A stretch of DNA of 64,000 nt from Rhizobium sp. 16-488-2b (GTDB lineage: Bacteria; Pseudomonadota; Alphaproteobacteria; Rhizobiales; Rhizobiaceae): positions 51,896-115,895 of the forward strand of contig NZ_JAGHMF010000001.1 in the NCBI RefSeq assembly GCF_017741815.1, written 5' to 3'. The position numbers were made by a program, and so were the translations under genes. Within the stretch, counting starts at the first letter, position 1, and every line of letters begins with the position of its first letter. Below are positions 40,071-49,826 of the stretch, piece by piece. The notes under the pieces were generated by a model. The model was given only the letters and a program-made list of their open reading frames with translations, was not told the DNA's origin and searched no databases.

Positions 40071-41902
40071 GCGTTGGGATCTGCTGGAAGCGCAAGCGTG
40101 AAGCGGGCGCCGACCACTTCTTCAGTCTCGGCGTCGATGATGTTTTCGGCCCGCAGCGAGCCGCCATGCGCTTCGGCGATCTGGCGGCTGATCGACAGGC
40201 CGAGGCCGGAATTCTGCCCAAAACCTTCGGATTCCGGCCGGTCGGTATAGAAGCGTTCGAAGATGCGGTCGATATTCTCCGCCTGAATGCCGGGGCCGTT
40301 ATCCTCGATATAGACGATGCAGCGCGAACGCGTGCGCACCAGACGAACGGTGATTTTCCCGTCTTGGTCGGAGACGAAGGAGCGCGCGTTCTCGATCAGG
40401 TTGGTGACGATCTGGCCGATGCGCAGGTCGTGCCCATTGACGAGGAAGCGGGTCTTCACGCCGGGCTTGCGCTCGATCGCGAATTCGATCTGCACTTCCT
40501 TCTTGCGGTTGCGGATCTGCCGCGAGATTTCCACGAGGTCACGAAGCAGAACTTCGAGATCCACCGATCCGGCATCGACGCGCGCAAGCTCGGCATCGAG
40601 GCGTGAAGCATCGGAGATATCGCTGATCAGGCGGTCGAGGCGGCGCACGTCGTGTTGAATGACATCCATCAGCCGCTTCTTGGAATCGTCCGATTTCGCC
40701 AGCGGCAGCGTCTCGACGGCGCTACGCAGCGAGGTCAGCGGGTTTTTCAACTCGTGGCTGACGTCGGCCGCGAAACTCTCGATCGCATCGATCCGGTCGT
40801 AGAGCGCGGTCGTCATGTCGCGCAACGCGATCGACAGGTTGCCGATCTCGTCCTGGCGAACCGAGAAGTCGGGGATTTCCTCGCGCTCCTTGGAGCCGCG
40901 ACGCACGCGGATCGCCGCAGCCGAAAGGCGGCGCAGCGGATTGGCGATCGTCGACGAAAGCACCAGCGACAGGAGCACGTTGACCAGTGTCGCGACGCCG
41001 AAGACGCGCATGATGCCGAGACGCTCGGCATGAACGATGTTGTCGATATCGCCGGCCTGCGTCGATAGCAGCAACACGCCGAGCACGGCACGAAAACGCT
41101 GGATCGGTACGGCGACGGAGACGATCAGTTCGCCCTTCTCCGTGGTGCGCACCACAGCGCCGCGCACACCGGTCAGCGCGTTCATGACTTCAGGATAGAT
41201 CGAGCCGTCGCCACCCGGCGCTTCCTTGTAAAGCGGCAGGTTGCCCGGCTGCAAAACCTTGTTGAAGATCGTCGTGAACCACTCGCCCCAGGTCTGCTCC
41301 TCATCGGCAACCGGCGGCAGGTCGAAGCGCAGCACCTGGCCACGCGAGTAGAGATGGCGCGAATCGAGCAACAGGTTCGCATCGGCATCGAAGATGCGGG
41401 CGCGCGTGCGGGTCGGAGAGATCAGGCGGCGCAGTACCGGGGCGACCTTTTCCGGATCGATCGGGAATTCCAGGTCCTCGTCATTCGGAACCGGGGTGAT
41501 GCTCTGGCCAGCCTGCAGCTCAAGCAACTTTTCGGGATCGATGGTGATCGAGTTGGTATCGACCGAGGCCGAAGCCGAGACGGCGCCGGCGATGATCTCG
41601 CCCTGCGTCAAAAGGCTCTCGACGCGGGCGTCGATCAGCCCCTCGCGAAACTGGTTGAGATAGAGAATGCCGCCGACGAGAACGACGAGTGCCGCGAGAT
41701 TGAAGAAGAGGATGCGGCGCGTCAGGCTGGAAAAGACGGCGTTGCCGAAGATACGGCGAATGATCGTGAAGGGATGCGACCAGCGTCGTCCCCTGACGCG
41801 TCGGCCTACGCCGTCTGCGTCATCCAGATCCTTCTCCTGCACCAACTGTGCCAACGACAGCCCTTTCGAAGAGCGGGCCGCGTCCGCGGCGCCGGCTCTC
41901 AT
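40067..41902 (-). CDS. chvG: sensor histidine kinase ChvG (ExoS)
   Basis: ChvG is the sensor of the ChvG/ChvI two-component system, which governs envelope stress, acid response, exopolysaccharide and host interaction in Agrobacterium, Sinorhizobium and (as BvrS) Brucella. The 611-residue protein has two membrane segments (about residues 63-83 and 290-310) around a periplasmic domain, a HAMP region, the H box ADVSHELKNPLTSLRSAVETL near residue 390, and GLGLSISRQIAEAHGG in the ATPase. It overlaps hprK and follows chvI by 28 bases. Confidence 0.95.
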   Translation of the reverse strand: MRAGAADAARSSKGLSLAQLVQEKDLDDADGVGRRVRGRRWSHPFTIIRRIFGNAVFSSLTRRILFFNLAALVVLVGGILYLNQFREGLIDARVESLLTQGEIIAGAVSASASVDTNSITIDPEKLLELQAGQSITPVPNDEDLEFPIDPEKVAPVLRRLISPTRTRARIFDADANLLLDSRHLYSRGQVLRFDLPPVADEEQTWGEWFTTIFNKVLQPGNLPLYKEAPGGDGSIYPEVMNALTGVRGAVVRTTEKGELIVSVAVPIQRFRAVLGVLLLSTQAGDIDNIVHAERLGIMRVFGVATLVNVLLSLVLSSTIANPLRRLSAAAIRVRRGSKEREEIPDFSVRQDEIGNLSIALRDMTTALYDRIDAIESFAADVSHELKNPLTSLRSAVETLPLAKSDDSKKRLMDVIQHDVRRLDRLISDISDASRLDAELARVDAGSVDLEVLLRDLVEISRQIRNRKKEVQIEFAIERKPGVKTRFLVNGHDLRIGQIVTNLIENARSFVSDQDGKITVRLVRTRSRCIVYIEDNGPGIQAENIDRIFERFYTDRPESEGFGQNSGLGLSISRQIAEAHGGSLRAENIIDAETEEVVGARFTLALPADPNA

Positions 41903-41930
41903 ATACTCTTATCCGCCGCGCCCTTAGGCG

Positions 41931-42662
41931 TCAGGCTGCTTCGCGGAAGCGGTATCCCACTCCGTAGAGCGTTTCAATCATATCAAAGTCGTTGTCGACC
42001 ATCTTGAATTTCTTGCGCAGCCGCTTGATGTGGCTGTCGATGGTGCGGTCGTCGACATAGACCTGCTCGTCATAGGCCGCATCCATCAGCGCGTCACGGC
42101 TTTTCACGACGCCGGGGCGCTGCGCCAGCGAATGCAGAATCAGGAATTCGGTCACCGTCAGCGTCACCGGCTCGCTCTTCCAGGTGCAGGTGTGGCGTTC
42201 CTGGTCCATGACAAGCTGGCCACGCTCGAGCGAACGCGCAAGCTGTGCGGCACCGGGCTTTGGTGCTGCACCGGTCGCGGCCGCTGCCGCGGCTTCGCGT
42301 CCGGCGGCGCGGCGCAGGACGGCGCGCACGCGTTCCACCAGCAGTCGCTGCGAGAACGGCTTGGTGATGAAGTCGTCGGCGCCCATCTTCAGGCCGAAGA
42401 GTTCGTCGATCTCTTCATCCTTGGAGGTGAGGAAAATCACCGGCATGTCGGATTTCTGGCGCAGACGGCGCAGCAGTTCCATTCCGTCCATGCGCGGCAT
42501 CTTGATATCGAAGATCGCCAGATGCGGCGGGCGGGCGAGAAGACCGTCAAGGGCCGAGGCGCCATCCGTATAGGTCTCGACCTTGTATCCTTCGGCCTCA
42601 AGCGCGATCGACACCGAGGTCAGGATGTTACGGTCGTCATCAACGAGCGCGATTGTCGGCAT
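41931..42662 (-). CDS. chvI: response regulator ChvI (OmpR family)
   Basis: ChvI is the response regulator partner of ChvG. The 243-residue protein has the receiver domain ([20 protein letters not shown]; phosphoacceptor in [13 protein letters not shown]), a short alanine-rich linker near residue 120-140, and the winged-helix DNA-binding domain with [20 protein letters not shown] and [17 protein letters not shown] choose ATG 42662 with GGAG eight bases upstream; ATG 42680 is a possible start. The length matches ChvI of relatives (240-241). The promoter lies in the gap shared with divergent pckA. Confidence 0.96.
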   Translation of the reverse strand: MPTIALVDDDRNILTSVSIALEAEGYKVETYTDGASALDGLLARPPHLAIFDIKMPRMDGMELLRRLRQKSDMPVIFLTSKDEEIDELFGLKMGADDFITKPFSQRLLVERVRAVLRRAAGREAAAAAATGAAPKPGAAQLARSLERGQLVMDQERHTCTWKSEPVTLTVTEFLILHSLAQRPGVVKSRDALMDAAYDEQVYVDDRTIDSHIKRLRKKFKMVDNDFDMIETLYGVGYRFREAA

Positions 42663-43004
42663 TGTATTCGTCTCCGTCATCTAATGCGCGTCTCCAGGTT
42701 TTTTGAAGGTCCCCAGGCGGCCATATGAACCGGATGCGCTTATGGGGATAAAGGTGGAACAAATTGTGGCAAAGATAAAGGGTGGGGCGATCGGTAATTT
42801 TTGAAGACAACCGAAAGTCGTGCGGTGAAATCGACTACGCCAAGTCAGTTCAAACGATTTAAAATAAACGTCAGAAATTTAAATCGATTAAATAACTGAT
42901 ATCATTAAATAATATCGATTTATGCCACTTGCGCTTTAAAAATCCTGTCCGTAGGTTCGCGCCTAGTTCTTAACGGCGTTGAGCCCCAAGGGAAGGAAAT
43001 GACC
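42663..43004. other. divergent chvI/pckA control region
   Basis: This 342-base gap between divergent genes has no ORF worth calling. Its right half is strongly AT-rich for this genome and holds a palindrome at 42881-42921. Promoters for both genes should lie here. Confidence 0.6.
42881..42921. repeat. AT-rich palindrome with two internal direct repeats upstream of pckA
   Basis: AAATCGAT (42881-42888) and ATCGATTT (42914-42921) are a perfect 8-bp inverted repeat. Between and overlapping them are two copies of ATTAAATAA (42887-42895 and 42904-42912), 17 bases apart. The element lies about 85-125 bases before the pckA start and is a good candidate regulator-binding site. Confidence 0.6.
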
Positions 43005-44615
43005 ATGGAGCAGTTCGGTACACACAACCCAGCGATAGAGCTGGCGACGGCAGGTTTTGCAGGCGCGAAGAGCGTCCGTTATAACTTCACCGCCGCCTCC
43101 CTCTATGAAGAGTCGATTCGCCGGGGAGAAGCCGAACTCACCGCTCACGGCGCCTTGCGGGCATTGACCGGCCAGCACACTGGCCGCTCGCCCAAGGACA
43201 AGTTCGTCGTCCGCGACGCGAATACCGATGGCCAGATCTGGTGGGACAATAACAAGCCCATGTCGCCGGAGCATTTCGCGCTGTTGAAGCAGGACATGCT
43301 GGCGCATGCCGCCGGCAAGGAGCTCTTCGTGCAGGACCTGATCGGCGGTGCCGATGAGGCGAATGCGCTGCCGACCCGCGTCGTTACCGAGCTTGCCTGG
43401 CACTCGCTGTTCATCCGCAACCTGCTGATCCGGCCGGAGCGTTCCACGCTGGAAAGCTTTGGGCCGAAGCTCACGATCATCGACCTGCCGACCTTCAAGG
43501 CCGATCCGGAGCGCTACGGCTGCCGCACCGAAACCGTCATCGCCTGCGACCTGACCAACGGCGAAATCCTGATCGCCGGCACCTTCTACGCCGGTGAAAT
43601 GAAGAAGTCGGTCTTCACCGCGCTGAACTATCTGCTGCCGGCCAAGGGCGTCATGCCCATGCACTGCTCGGCCAATGTCGGCCCAGATGGCGATGCCGCG
43701 GTCTTCTTCGGCCTGTCGGGCACCGGCAAGACGACGCTTTCGGCCGATCCGGCCCGCACGCTGATCGGCGACGACGAGCACGGCTGGGGCGAGGACGGCA
43801 TCTTCAATTTCGAGGGTGGCTGCTACGCCAAGACCATCCGCCTCTCGGCCGAAGCCGAGCCGGAAATCTACGCCACGACGCAGCGTTTCGGCACCGTGCT
43901 TGAAAACGTCGTGCTCGATGAAAACCGCATTCCTGACTTCAACGATGGTTCGCTCACGGAAAACACCCGCTGCGCCTATCCGCTTGATTTCATCCCGAAC
44001 GCCTCGGAAACCGGCCGCGCCGGCCATCCGAAGACGATCATCATGCTGACGGCCGATGCTTTCGGTGTCATGCCGCCGATCGCCAAGCTGACGCCGGATC
44101 AGGCCATGTACCACTTCCTGTCCGGCTACACCGCCAAGGTGGCCGGCACGGAACGCGGCGTGACCGAGCCGGAAGCCACCTTCTCGACCTGCTTCGGCGC
44201 CCCGTTCATGCCCCGTCACCCGTCGGAATACGGCAATCTGCTGAAGGAGCTGATCGGCCGCCACGGCGTCGAATGCTGGCTCGTCAACACCGGCTGGACC
44301 GGCGGCGCTTATGGCACCGGTAAGCGCATGCCGATCAAGGCGACGCGCGCGCTGCTCGCAGCCGCCCTCTCGGGCGAACTCAGCAAGGCCGATTTCCGCG
44401 CCGATCCGAACTTCGGCTTCGCCGTTCCGGTTGCGGTTGCGGGCGTTGAAAGCGGCATTCTCGATCCGCGCTCGACCTGGGCCGACGCTGCCGCCTATGA
44501 CGCGCAGGCGAACAAGCTGGTGACGATGTTCATCGACAATTTCGCCAAGTTCGAAGGTCACGTCGACGGCGGAGTGCGCGATGCGGCCCCGGGTTTTCGG
44601 GTGGCCGCTGAGTAA
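43005..44615 (+). CDS. pckA: ATP-dependent phosphoenolpyruvate carboxykinase
   Basis: PckA converts oxaloacetate to phosphoenolpyruvate, the entry to gluconeogenesis on dicarboxylates, as in plant-associated rhizobia. The 536-residue protein has [18 protein letters not shown] near residue 50, ATP-binding [18 protein letters not shown] near 235, and [21 protein letters not shown]. The ATG at 43005 is chosen because GGAAGG lies eight bases upstream and the length then equals that of the Sinorhizobium protein; ATG 42999 is two codons earlier. It is divergent from chvI and its stop is 19 bases before parS site 4. Confidence 0.97.
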   Translation: MEQFGTHNPAIELATAGFAGAKSVRYNFTAASLYEESIRRGEAELTAHGALRALTGQHTGRSPKDKFVVRDANTDGQIWWDNNKPMSPEHFALLKQDMLAHAAGKELFVQDLIGGADEANALPTRVVTELAWHSLFIRNLLIRPERSTLESFGPKLTIIDLPTFKADPERYGCRTETVIACDLTNGEILIAGTFYAGEMKKSVFTALNYLLPAKGVMPMHCSANVGPDGDAAVFFGLSGTGKTTLSADPARTLIGDDEHGWGEDGIFNFEGGCYAKTIRLSAEAEPEIYATTQRFGTVLENVVLDENRIPDFNDGSLTENTRCAYPLDFIPNASETGRAGHPKTIIMLTADAFGVMPPIAKLTPDQAMYHFLSGYTAKVAGTERGVTEPEATFSTCFGAPFMPRHPSEYGNLLKELIGRHGVECWLVNTGWTGGAYGTGKRMPIKATRALLAAALSGELSKADFRADPNFGFAVPVAVAGVESGILDPRSTWADAAAYDAQANKLVTMFIDNFAKFEGHVDGGVRDAAPGFRVAAE

Positions 44616-44634
44616 ATCAGCGACAACTGATTGA

Positions 44635-44650
44635 TGATTCACGTGAAACC
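44635..44650. promoter_or_regulatory. parS: parS site 4, downstream of pckA
   Basis: TGATTCACGTGAAACC differs from the parS consensus at two positions but keeps the TTCACGTGAAAC core. It lies in the pckA-arfB gap, about 40 kb from the presumed origin, and its last bases enter the pckA terminator stem. Confidence 0.75.
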
Positions 44651-44672
44651 CGGCCCGGAAAGGTCGGGTTTT
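44647..44672 (+). terminator. pckA terminator
   Basis: AACCCGGCC and GGTCGGGTT pair (one G-T wobble) around a 6-base loop, then TTTT. The left arm shares its first four bases with parS site 4. Confidence 0.7.
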
Positions 44673-44724
44673 GCGCGTTTTGAAGCGCCTTTCCAAGCGG
44701 GAGACGATGTGAGATAGACATCAC

Positions 44725-45159
44725 ATGGCCAGCGACCCGCTCTATATCAACGACAGGATCACCATCGCGGGATGGGAACTGACGGAACAGTTCGTTCTGG
44801 CGGGCGGTCCCGGCGGGCAGAACGTCAACAAGGTCTCGACATCAGTCCAGCTGTTCTTCAACATCCAGAATTCCCCGGCGCTGAACGAGCGGGTCAAGAT
44901 CAACGCCGTGAAACTGGCGGGCCGTCGCATGTCCAAGGAAGGCGTGCTGATGATCGAGGCGAGCCGTTTCCGCAGCCAGGAACGCAACCGCGAGGATGCG
45001 CGCGAGCGGTTGAAAGAACTGATCCTCGAGGCCGCCAAGCCACCGCCGCCGCCGCGCAAGAAGACCAAGCCGACCAAGGGCTCCGTCGAACGCCGGCTGA
45101 AGGCCAAATCCGGCCGCTCCGACGTCAAGAAGATGCGCAGCCGCCCGAGCGGCGAGTAG
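44725..45159 (+). CDS. arfB: alternative ribosome-rescue factor ArfB (peptidyl-tRNA hydrolase, GGQ type)
   Basis: ArfB releases stalled ribosomes on truncated mRNA by hydrolysing peptidyl-tRNA. The 144-residue protein has the release-factor-like core with the catalytic VLAGGPGGQNVNKVSTSVQL near residue 25, MSKEGVLMIEASRFRSQERN, and a C-terminal tail rich in lysine and proline (KKTKPTKGSVERRLKAKS) that in the family enters the mRNA channel. It lies 13-16 bases before alkB, so the two may be cotranscribed. Confidence 0.95.
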   Translation: MASDPLYINDRITIAGWELTEQFVLAGGPGGQNVNKVSTSVQLFFNIQNSPALNERVKINAVKLAGRRMSKEGVLMIEASRFRSQERNREDARERLKELILEAAKPPPPPRKKTKPTKGSVERRLKAKSGRSDVKKMRSRPSGE

Positions 45160-45175
45160 TCAGGGGAGGGCATTG

Positions 45176-45787
45176 ATGCTGCAGCTGCCGAACGGCATTC
45201 GCCACAGCCCTGATTATCTGAGTCGCCCCCGCCAGGAAGCGCTGGTTGAGATCATTCGCAGCATCGTCACGCAGGCGCCGCTCTACACACCAGTGATGCC
45301 CGGCACCGGCAAGCCCATGTCTGTGCGCATGACCAATTGCGGCGCGCTCGGCTGGGTCACCGATAAGGAACGCGGCTACCGCTACCAGCCGACCCATCCG
45401 GCCACGGGAAAACTCTGGCCGGCAATTCCCGGCGAATTGCTTGATATCTGGAATGATGTCTCGGGCTACGACAAGCCGCCGGAAGCCTGCCTCATCAATT
45501 TCTATTCGGATGACGCCAAGATGGGCCTGCATCAGGACAAGGACGAGCAGGACTTCTCGGCACCCGTCGTGTCGATCTCGCTCGGCAACACCTGCCTCTT
45601 TCGCGTCGGCGGGCTCGAGCGAACGGACAAGACCATGTCCTTCAAGCTCTCAAGCGGCGACGTTGTCATTCTCGGCGGGCAGGGGCGTCTGTGCTTCCAC
45701 GGCGTTGACCGAATCTATCCGTCAACGTCCACGCTTTTGAAAAATGGCGGCCGCATCAATCTGACGCTTCGGCGCGTGAACCCTTAA
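45176..45787 (+). CDS. alkB: alkylated-DNA repair dioxygenase AlkB
   Basis: AlkB is a 2-oxoglutarate/Fe(II) dioxygenase that removes methyl groups from N1-methyladenine and N3-methylcytosine. The 203-residue protein has the iron ligands in [12 protein letters not shown] (HxD) near residue 118, [16 protein letters not shown], and the downstream histidine in [11 protein letters not shown], then [11 protein letters not shown] with the 2-oxoglutarate arginines. I use ATG 45176; a TTG just before is in frame. RBS AGGGGAGGG precedes. Its stop codon shares bases with the converging coaA stop. Confidence 0.95.
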   Translation: MLQLPNGIRHSPDYLSRPRQEALVEIIRSIVTQAPLYTPVMPGTGKPMSVRMTNCGALGWVTDKERGYRYQPTHPATGKLWPAIPGELLDIWNDVSGYDKPPEACLINFYSDDAKMGLHQDKDEQDFSAPVVSISLGNTCLFRVGGLERTDKTMSFKLSSGDVVILGGQGRLCFHGVDRIYPSTSTLLKNGGRINLTLRRVNP

Positions 45788-46779
45788 AGCTTGCGCAGCG
45801 CCACCTGCTCGATCAGGTGATTCTGCCCCTTGCGCAGGATCAGATCGGCGCGCGGGCGCGTCGGCAGGATGTTTTCGCGCAGGTTCTTCAGGTTGATGTT
45901 CTGCCAAAGCCCCTCGGCGATCGAAAGCGCTTTCTCCTCGCTGATCGAGGCATAGCGGTGGAAGAAGGAGTTCGGATCGCGGAACGCCGTCTCACGCAGA
46001 CCCATGAAGCGGGTCACGTACCAGTCGTGAATCCGGCTTTCGTCCGCGTCGATATAGATCGAGAAGTCGAAGAAGTCCGAGACCATCGGCACGATCTTGC
46101 CGCCCGCCGGCAGGTCGCGCGATTGCAGCACGTTGATCCCTTCGAAGATCAGGATGTCGGGCCGGTCGATGATCTTGTATTCGTTCGGCAGCACGTCATA
46201 GACGAGGTGCGAGTAGGACGGCGCCTTGACGTCCGGCTGCCCGGCCTTGATCGCCGCCAGAAACCGCAGGATCGCACCCGTGTCGTAACTCTCGGGGAAA
46301 CCCTTGCGCTGCATCAGGTTTTCCCGCTGCAGAACGGCGTTGGGATAGAGAAAGCCGTCCGTGGTGACCAGATCCACCTTCGGGCTCGACGGCCAGCGGC
46401 GCAGAAGCTCTTTCAGAATACGCGCGGTCGTCGATTTCCCCACCGCCACCGAGCCGGCGATCCCTATCACGAAGGGTGTCTTCGCCACGTTCGACAGGCT
46501 CAGGAACCGGTTGCGCTGCTTGAACAGGAGCAGCGACGATTCCACATGCGCCGAAAGCAGGCGCGACACCGAGAGATAGATGCGCCGGACTTCGTCGAGG
46601 TCGATCGGGTCGCCCATCGAGCGCAGCCGCTTGACCTCGTCCGAGGTCAGCGTCATCGGCGTATCCGCCCTGAACTTCGCCCATTCCTCGGATGAAAAGA
46701 AGTGATAGGGCGAATAAGCATTCGCCTGGAAATGATCGTGCGCCTCGGGCGCACCGGTGATCTGTCTTGCGATACCCAT
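45784..46779 (-). CDS. coaA: type I pantothenate kinase CoaA
   Basis: CoaA phosphorylates pantothenate, the regulated first step of coenzyme A synthesis. The 331-residue protein, slightly longer than the E. coli enzyme, has Walker [20 protein letters not shown] near residue 105, [32 protein letters not shown] and [17 protein letters not shown]. It is the last gene of the his run: its ATG shares a base with the hisE stop codon (overlap TGATG type), which points to cotranscription with histidine genes. It converges with alkB, the two stops overlapping. Confidence 0.96.
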   Translation of the reverse strand: MGIARQITGAPEAHDHFQANAYSPYHFFSSEEWAKFRADTPMTLTSDEVKRLRSMGDPIDLDEVRRIYLSVSRLLSAHVESSLLLFKQRNRFLSLSNVAKTPFVIGIAGSVAVGKSTTARILKELLRRWPSSPKVDLVTTDGFLYPNAVLQRENLMQRKGFPESYDTGAILRFLAAIKAGQPDVKAPSYSHLVYDVLPNEYKIIDRPDILIFEGINVLQSRDLPAGGKIVPMVSDFFDFSIYIDADESRIHDWYVTRFMGLRETAFRDPNSFFHRYASISEEKALSIAEGLWQNINLKNLRENILPTRPRADLILRKGQNHLIEQVALRKL

Positions 46780-47099
46780 CAGCTTTGCCGACTGGCCTTC
46801 TCCCTGAGGCCGGATTGAGCGGTGCGGCGCTCAAGTTCCGCCATGACATCTTGTAGCGGAATACCGGCGATCTTCAATACGACCAAGAGATGATAGAGCA
46901 CGTCGGCCGCCTCGTAGGTGAGGTTTTCGCGGTCGTCGGTGACGGCGGCCATCACGGCTTCGATCGCTTCCTCGCCAAGCTTCTTCGCCGCCTTGGGCTG
47001 GCCGGCCGCAACGAGCTTCGCCGTCCAAGATTCCTCGGGCGAAGCTTTTGACCGCGCGTCGACGATCTTTTCGAGGTCGCTGAGTGTGAATTCGCTCAT
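46779..47099 (-). CDS. hisE: phosphoribosyl-ATP pyrophosphohydrolase HisE
   Basis: HisE carries out the second step of histidine synthesis, PRATP to PRAMP. The 106-residue protein is a stand-alone His[30 protein letters not shown] with the conserved EE acidic residues and [17 protein letters not shown]. The start is ATG 47099; a longer frame opens in hisF. hisI is not in the window. It overlaps coaA at its stop and follows hisF after 16 bases. Confidence 0.95.
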   Translation of the reverse strand: MSEFTLSDLEKIVDARSKASPEESWTAKLVAAGQPKAAKKLGEEAIEAVMAAVTDDRENLTYEAADVLYHLLVVLKIAGIPLQDVMAELERRTAQSGLREKASRQS

Positions 47100-47115
47100 C
47101 ATATCGCTTTCAGTC

Positions 47116-47898
47116 TCAGTCGAGACGCATGTCGATGCCGCACGAAGACATATAGCGCTTCGCTTCGCCGACGGAATAGGTACCGAAGTGGAAGATCGAG
47201 GCGGCGAGGACTGCCGTCGCATGGCCTTCCTTCACGCCGGCCACGAGATCGTCGAGGTCGCCCACACCGCCGGATGCGATGACGGGAACGCGCACGGCGT
47301 CCGCAATCGCCCGCGTCAGCGCCAGATCGTAGCCGGCTTTCGTTCCGTCGCGGTCCATCGAAGTCACCAGCAATTCGCCGGCCCCGCGCTCGACCATCCG
47401 GCGCCCGAAATCCACCGCATCGATGCCCGTCGCGTTGCGGCCGCCATGCGTGTAGATCTCCCAGGCGCTGGCCTCGCCGCCGGCAGGCGTCAGCCGCCGC
47501 TTGGCGTCGATCGAGACGACGATGCACTGGTCGCCGAACTTGTCGGCTGCTTCCGCAACGAAGTCGGGATTGCTGACGGCGGCCGAATTGATCGACACCT
47601 TGTCGGCACCGCAAAGAAGCAGCTTGCGAATGTCTGCGATCGTGCGAACGCCGCCACCGACGGTAACAGGCATGAAGCACTGGTCGGCCGTGCGCGACAC
47701 CACATCGAAGATCGTTTCGCGGTTGTCGGAAGAGGCGGTGATGTCGAGGAAGCAGAGCTCGTCGGCGCCGGCCGCGTCATAGGCCTTGGCGGCCTCGACG
47801 GGATCGCCGGCATCGACGAGGTTGAGGAAGTTGACGCCCTTGACGACACGGCCGTCCTTGACGTCGAGGCAGGGAATGACGCGAGCCTTCAGGGTCAT
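47116..47898 (-). CDS. hisF: imidazole glycerol phosphate synthase subunit HisF
   Basis: HisF, the cyclase half of IGP synthase, uses ammonia from HisH. The 260-residue barrel has both phosphate-binding signatures and the catalytic aspartates: [20 protein letters not shown] at the start, [16 protein letters not shown] near residue 80, [16 protein letters not shown], and [17 protein letters not shown] near residue 210. Its start overlaps the end of hisA by 4 bases (ATGA), a translational coupling. Confidence 0.97.
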   Translation of the reverse strand: MTLKARVIPCLDVKDGRVVKGVNFLNLVDAGDPVEAAKAYDAAGADELCFLDITASSDNRETIFDVVSRTADQCFMPVTVGGGVRTIADIRKLLLCGADKVSINSAAVSNPDFVAEAADKFGDQCIVVSIDAKRRLTPAGGEASAWEIYTHGGRNATGIDAVDFGRRMVERGAGELLVTSMDRDGTKAGYDLALTRAIADAVRVPVIASGGVGDLDDLVAGVKEGHATAVLAASIFHFGTYSVGEAKRYMSSCGIDMRLD

Positions 47899-48644
47899 TG
47901 CGCGGTCTCCTTCGCGCGCGACGCCGCAATCAGCGCCAGCGCTTCCTTGGGATCGATACGGCCGTCATAGAGCGCCCGGCCGGAAATTGCGCCTTCGAGC
48001 TTCGCGGCGTCAGGCTTCAGCATCCGCTTGATGTCGTCGATCGAGGCCAGTCCGCCCGATGCGATGACGGGGATCGAGACGGCGTCCGCCAGTTCCAGCG
48101 TCGAATCCCAGTTGATCCCGGTCAGGATGCCGTCGCGGTCGATGTCGGTATAGATGATCGCCGCCACACCGGCGCCCTCGAATTTTTTAGCCAGCTCGAT
48201 GATGCCGAGCTCGGAGGCCTCGGCCCAGCCCTCGACAGCCACCTTGCCGCCCTTGGCGTCGATGCCGACGGCCACATGGCCGGGAAAATTCTTGCAGGCT
48301 TCGATCACCAGCGCAGGATCGCGCACGGCAACAGTGCCCAGGATCACCCGCGACAGCCCGCGGGAAAGCCAGCTTTCGATATGATCGAGCGTGCGGATAC
48401 CGCCGCCGAGCTGCACCGGGTTCTTCGTGGCCTTCAGGATCGCATCGACGGCAGCGCCATTGACGCTCTCGCCGGCAAAGGCACCGTTGAGATCAACCAC
48501 GTGCAGCCATTCGAAACCCTGGTCCTCGAAAGCCTTGGCCTGCGCGCCGGGGTCGGGATTGTAGACGGTTGCCTGTTCCATATCGCCCAGCTTGAGGCGA
48601 ACGCACTGGCCGTCCTTGAGGTCGATGGCGGGAAAGAGGATCAT
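47895..48644 (-). CDS. hisA: HisA, ProFAR isomerase
   Basis: HisA isomerises ProFAR to PRFAR. The 249-residue barrel mirrors His[38 protein letters not shown] near residue 80, [19 protein letters not shown] near 165 and [17 protein letters not shown]. The gene lies between hisH and hisF, 26 bases after hisH. The order hisB-hisH-hisA-hisF-hisE is the standard alphaproteobacterial core. Confidence 0.97.
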   Translation of the reverse strand: MILFPAIDLKDGQCVRLKLGDMEQATVYNPDPGAQAKAFEDQGFEWLHVVDLNGAFAGESVNGAAVDAILKATKNPVQLGGGIRTLDHIESWLSRGLSRVILGTVAVRDPALVIEACKNFPGHVAVGIDAKGGKVAVEGWAEASELGIIELAKKFEGAGVAAIIYTDIDRDGILTGINWDSTLELADAVSIPVIASGGLASIDDIKRMLKPDAAKLEGAISGRALYDGRIDPKEALALIAASRAKETAQ

Positions 48645-48670
48645 TCTGTCAGTCCTTCAAAGGCGCGAGC

Positions 48671-49321
48671 TCAGGGCTTCCAGCGCAGGAAATTGGCAAT
48701 CAGGGCGAGGCCGAGCTTCTGGCTCTTCTCCGGATGGAACTGCGCGCCCGCCACGTTGTCGCGGCCGACAAAGGCCGTCAGCGGTCCGCCGTAGCCGGTG
48801 GTCGCGATTACATCCTCGGGGTTCTGGGCGGCCAGATGGTAGGAATGCACGAAATAGGCATGCAGCCCCTCGGCACCGGTCACAATACCCTCGAACAGCG
48901 GGTGAGGGCGCTTCAGGTCCAGCGTGTTCCAGCCGATCTGCGGTATCTTCAGATTGGGATCATCAGGCGTCATTTCAACGACGTCACCGGGAATCCAGCC
49001 GAGACCCTCGGTCGTGGTCTTCTCCAGCCCGCGCGAGGACATCAGCTGCATGCCGACGCAGATGCCGAGGAAGGGCCGCGCCTTCTTCTCGACCACGTCG
49101 ATCAGCGCCTCGGTCATCCCCGGCACGGCATCCAATCCGCGGCGACAATCGGCATAAGCGCCGACACCCGGCAGCACGACGCGATCGGCGGCGGCAACGA
49201 CGTCAGCCTTGTCGGTGAGGTCGATCACTGCGTCAACGCCGGCCTCGCGAGCAGCCCGCTCAAAGGCCTTCGTCGCCGAACGCAGATTGCCGGAACCGTA
49301 GTCGATAATTGCGACGCGCAT
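48671..49321 (-). CDS. hisH: imidazole glycerol phosphate synthase glutaminase HisH
   Basis: HisH supplies ammonia from glutamine to HisF. The 216-residue class I glutamine amidotransferase has the start [18 protein letters not shown], the nucleophile cysteine in [11 protein letters not shown] near residue 90, and catalytic His-Glu in [12 protein letters not shown] near residue 200. I choose ATG 49321; the ORF opens in DUF2628. The ATG overlaps the stop codon of the DUF2628 gene, so hisH is translationally coupled to it. Confidence 0.97.
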   Translation of the reverse strand: MRVAIIDYGSGNLRSATKAFERAAREAGVDAVIDLTDKADVVAAADRVVLPGVGAYADCRRGLDAVPGMTEALIDVVEKKARPFLGICVGMQLMSSRGLEKTTTEGLGWIPGDVVEMTPDDPNLKIPQIGWNTLDLKRPHPLFEGIVTGAEGLHAYFVHSYHLAAQNPEDVIATTGYGGPLTAFVGRDNVAGAQFHPEKSQKLGLALIANFLRWKP

Positions 49322-49803
49322 CAGCGTCCTCCATAAAAGCCAAAGAGACCGAGGGATGTTGCGGTGCCGCGATCCGTGCGGCTGCCGCCATCCCACTGCG
49401 GCGACGGCATACGCGTGTCGTCACGGAGATCGGTCTGAATTTCAGAAAAGTAGATTTCCTCGGCGACATCGAGCCGATCGGCCGAGATCAGCGCTTCGTC
49501 CTGCCAGCCCTTTGCGGCAAGGTTGCGAACCCGCAGGTTCTGCCCTTCGAGCCCGACAAGAAGGCTGGTGCCGAACGTCACGGCAAAGCCGACCAGCCAC
49601 ATTCCCGGTTGATCCATCAGCGCGCCGCCGATGCTCTGCAGCAGAAAGGCGGCAACGGCGTAGAGCCACAGCCGGTGAACGGCGAGCCAGATCCAGGGAA
49701 ACAGGAAGCCTAGCACGGTAAAGCCGTCGCGAATGAAGCGCGTCTTCTCGTGCTTGATATCGGTGCCGCCAGGGGCGGTCAGAACCAGATAGCTGGAACT
49801 CAT
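49321..49803 (-). CDS. DUF2628 domain membrane protein in the his operon
   Basis: This 160-residue protein matches the DUF2628 pattern: after a short N-terminal stretch ([20 protein letters not shown]) there are two to four hydrophobic segments ([52 protein letters not shown]) and a C-terminal soluble tail. The function is unknown. It lies between hisB and hisH and its stop overlaps the hisH start, so it must be expressed with the histidine genes. ATG 49803 is chosen over an earlier start six codons upstream. Confidence 0.88.
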   Translation of the reverse strand: MSSSYLVLTAPGGTDIKHEKTRFIRDGFTVLGFLFPWIWLAVHRLWLYAVAAFLLQSIGGALMDQPGMWLVGFAVTFGTSLLVGLEGQNLRVRNLAAKGWQDEALISADRLDVAEEIYFSEIQTDLRDDTRMPSPQWDGGSRTDRGTATSLGLFGFYGGR

Positions 49804-49826
49804 GTCGTCAAGCTCCCTCAAGGGGC

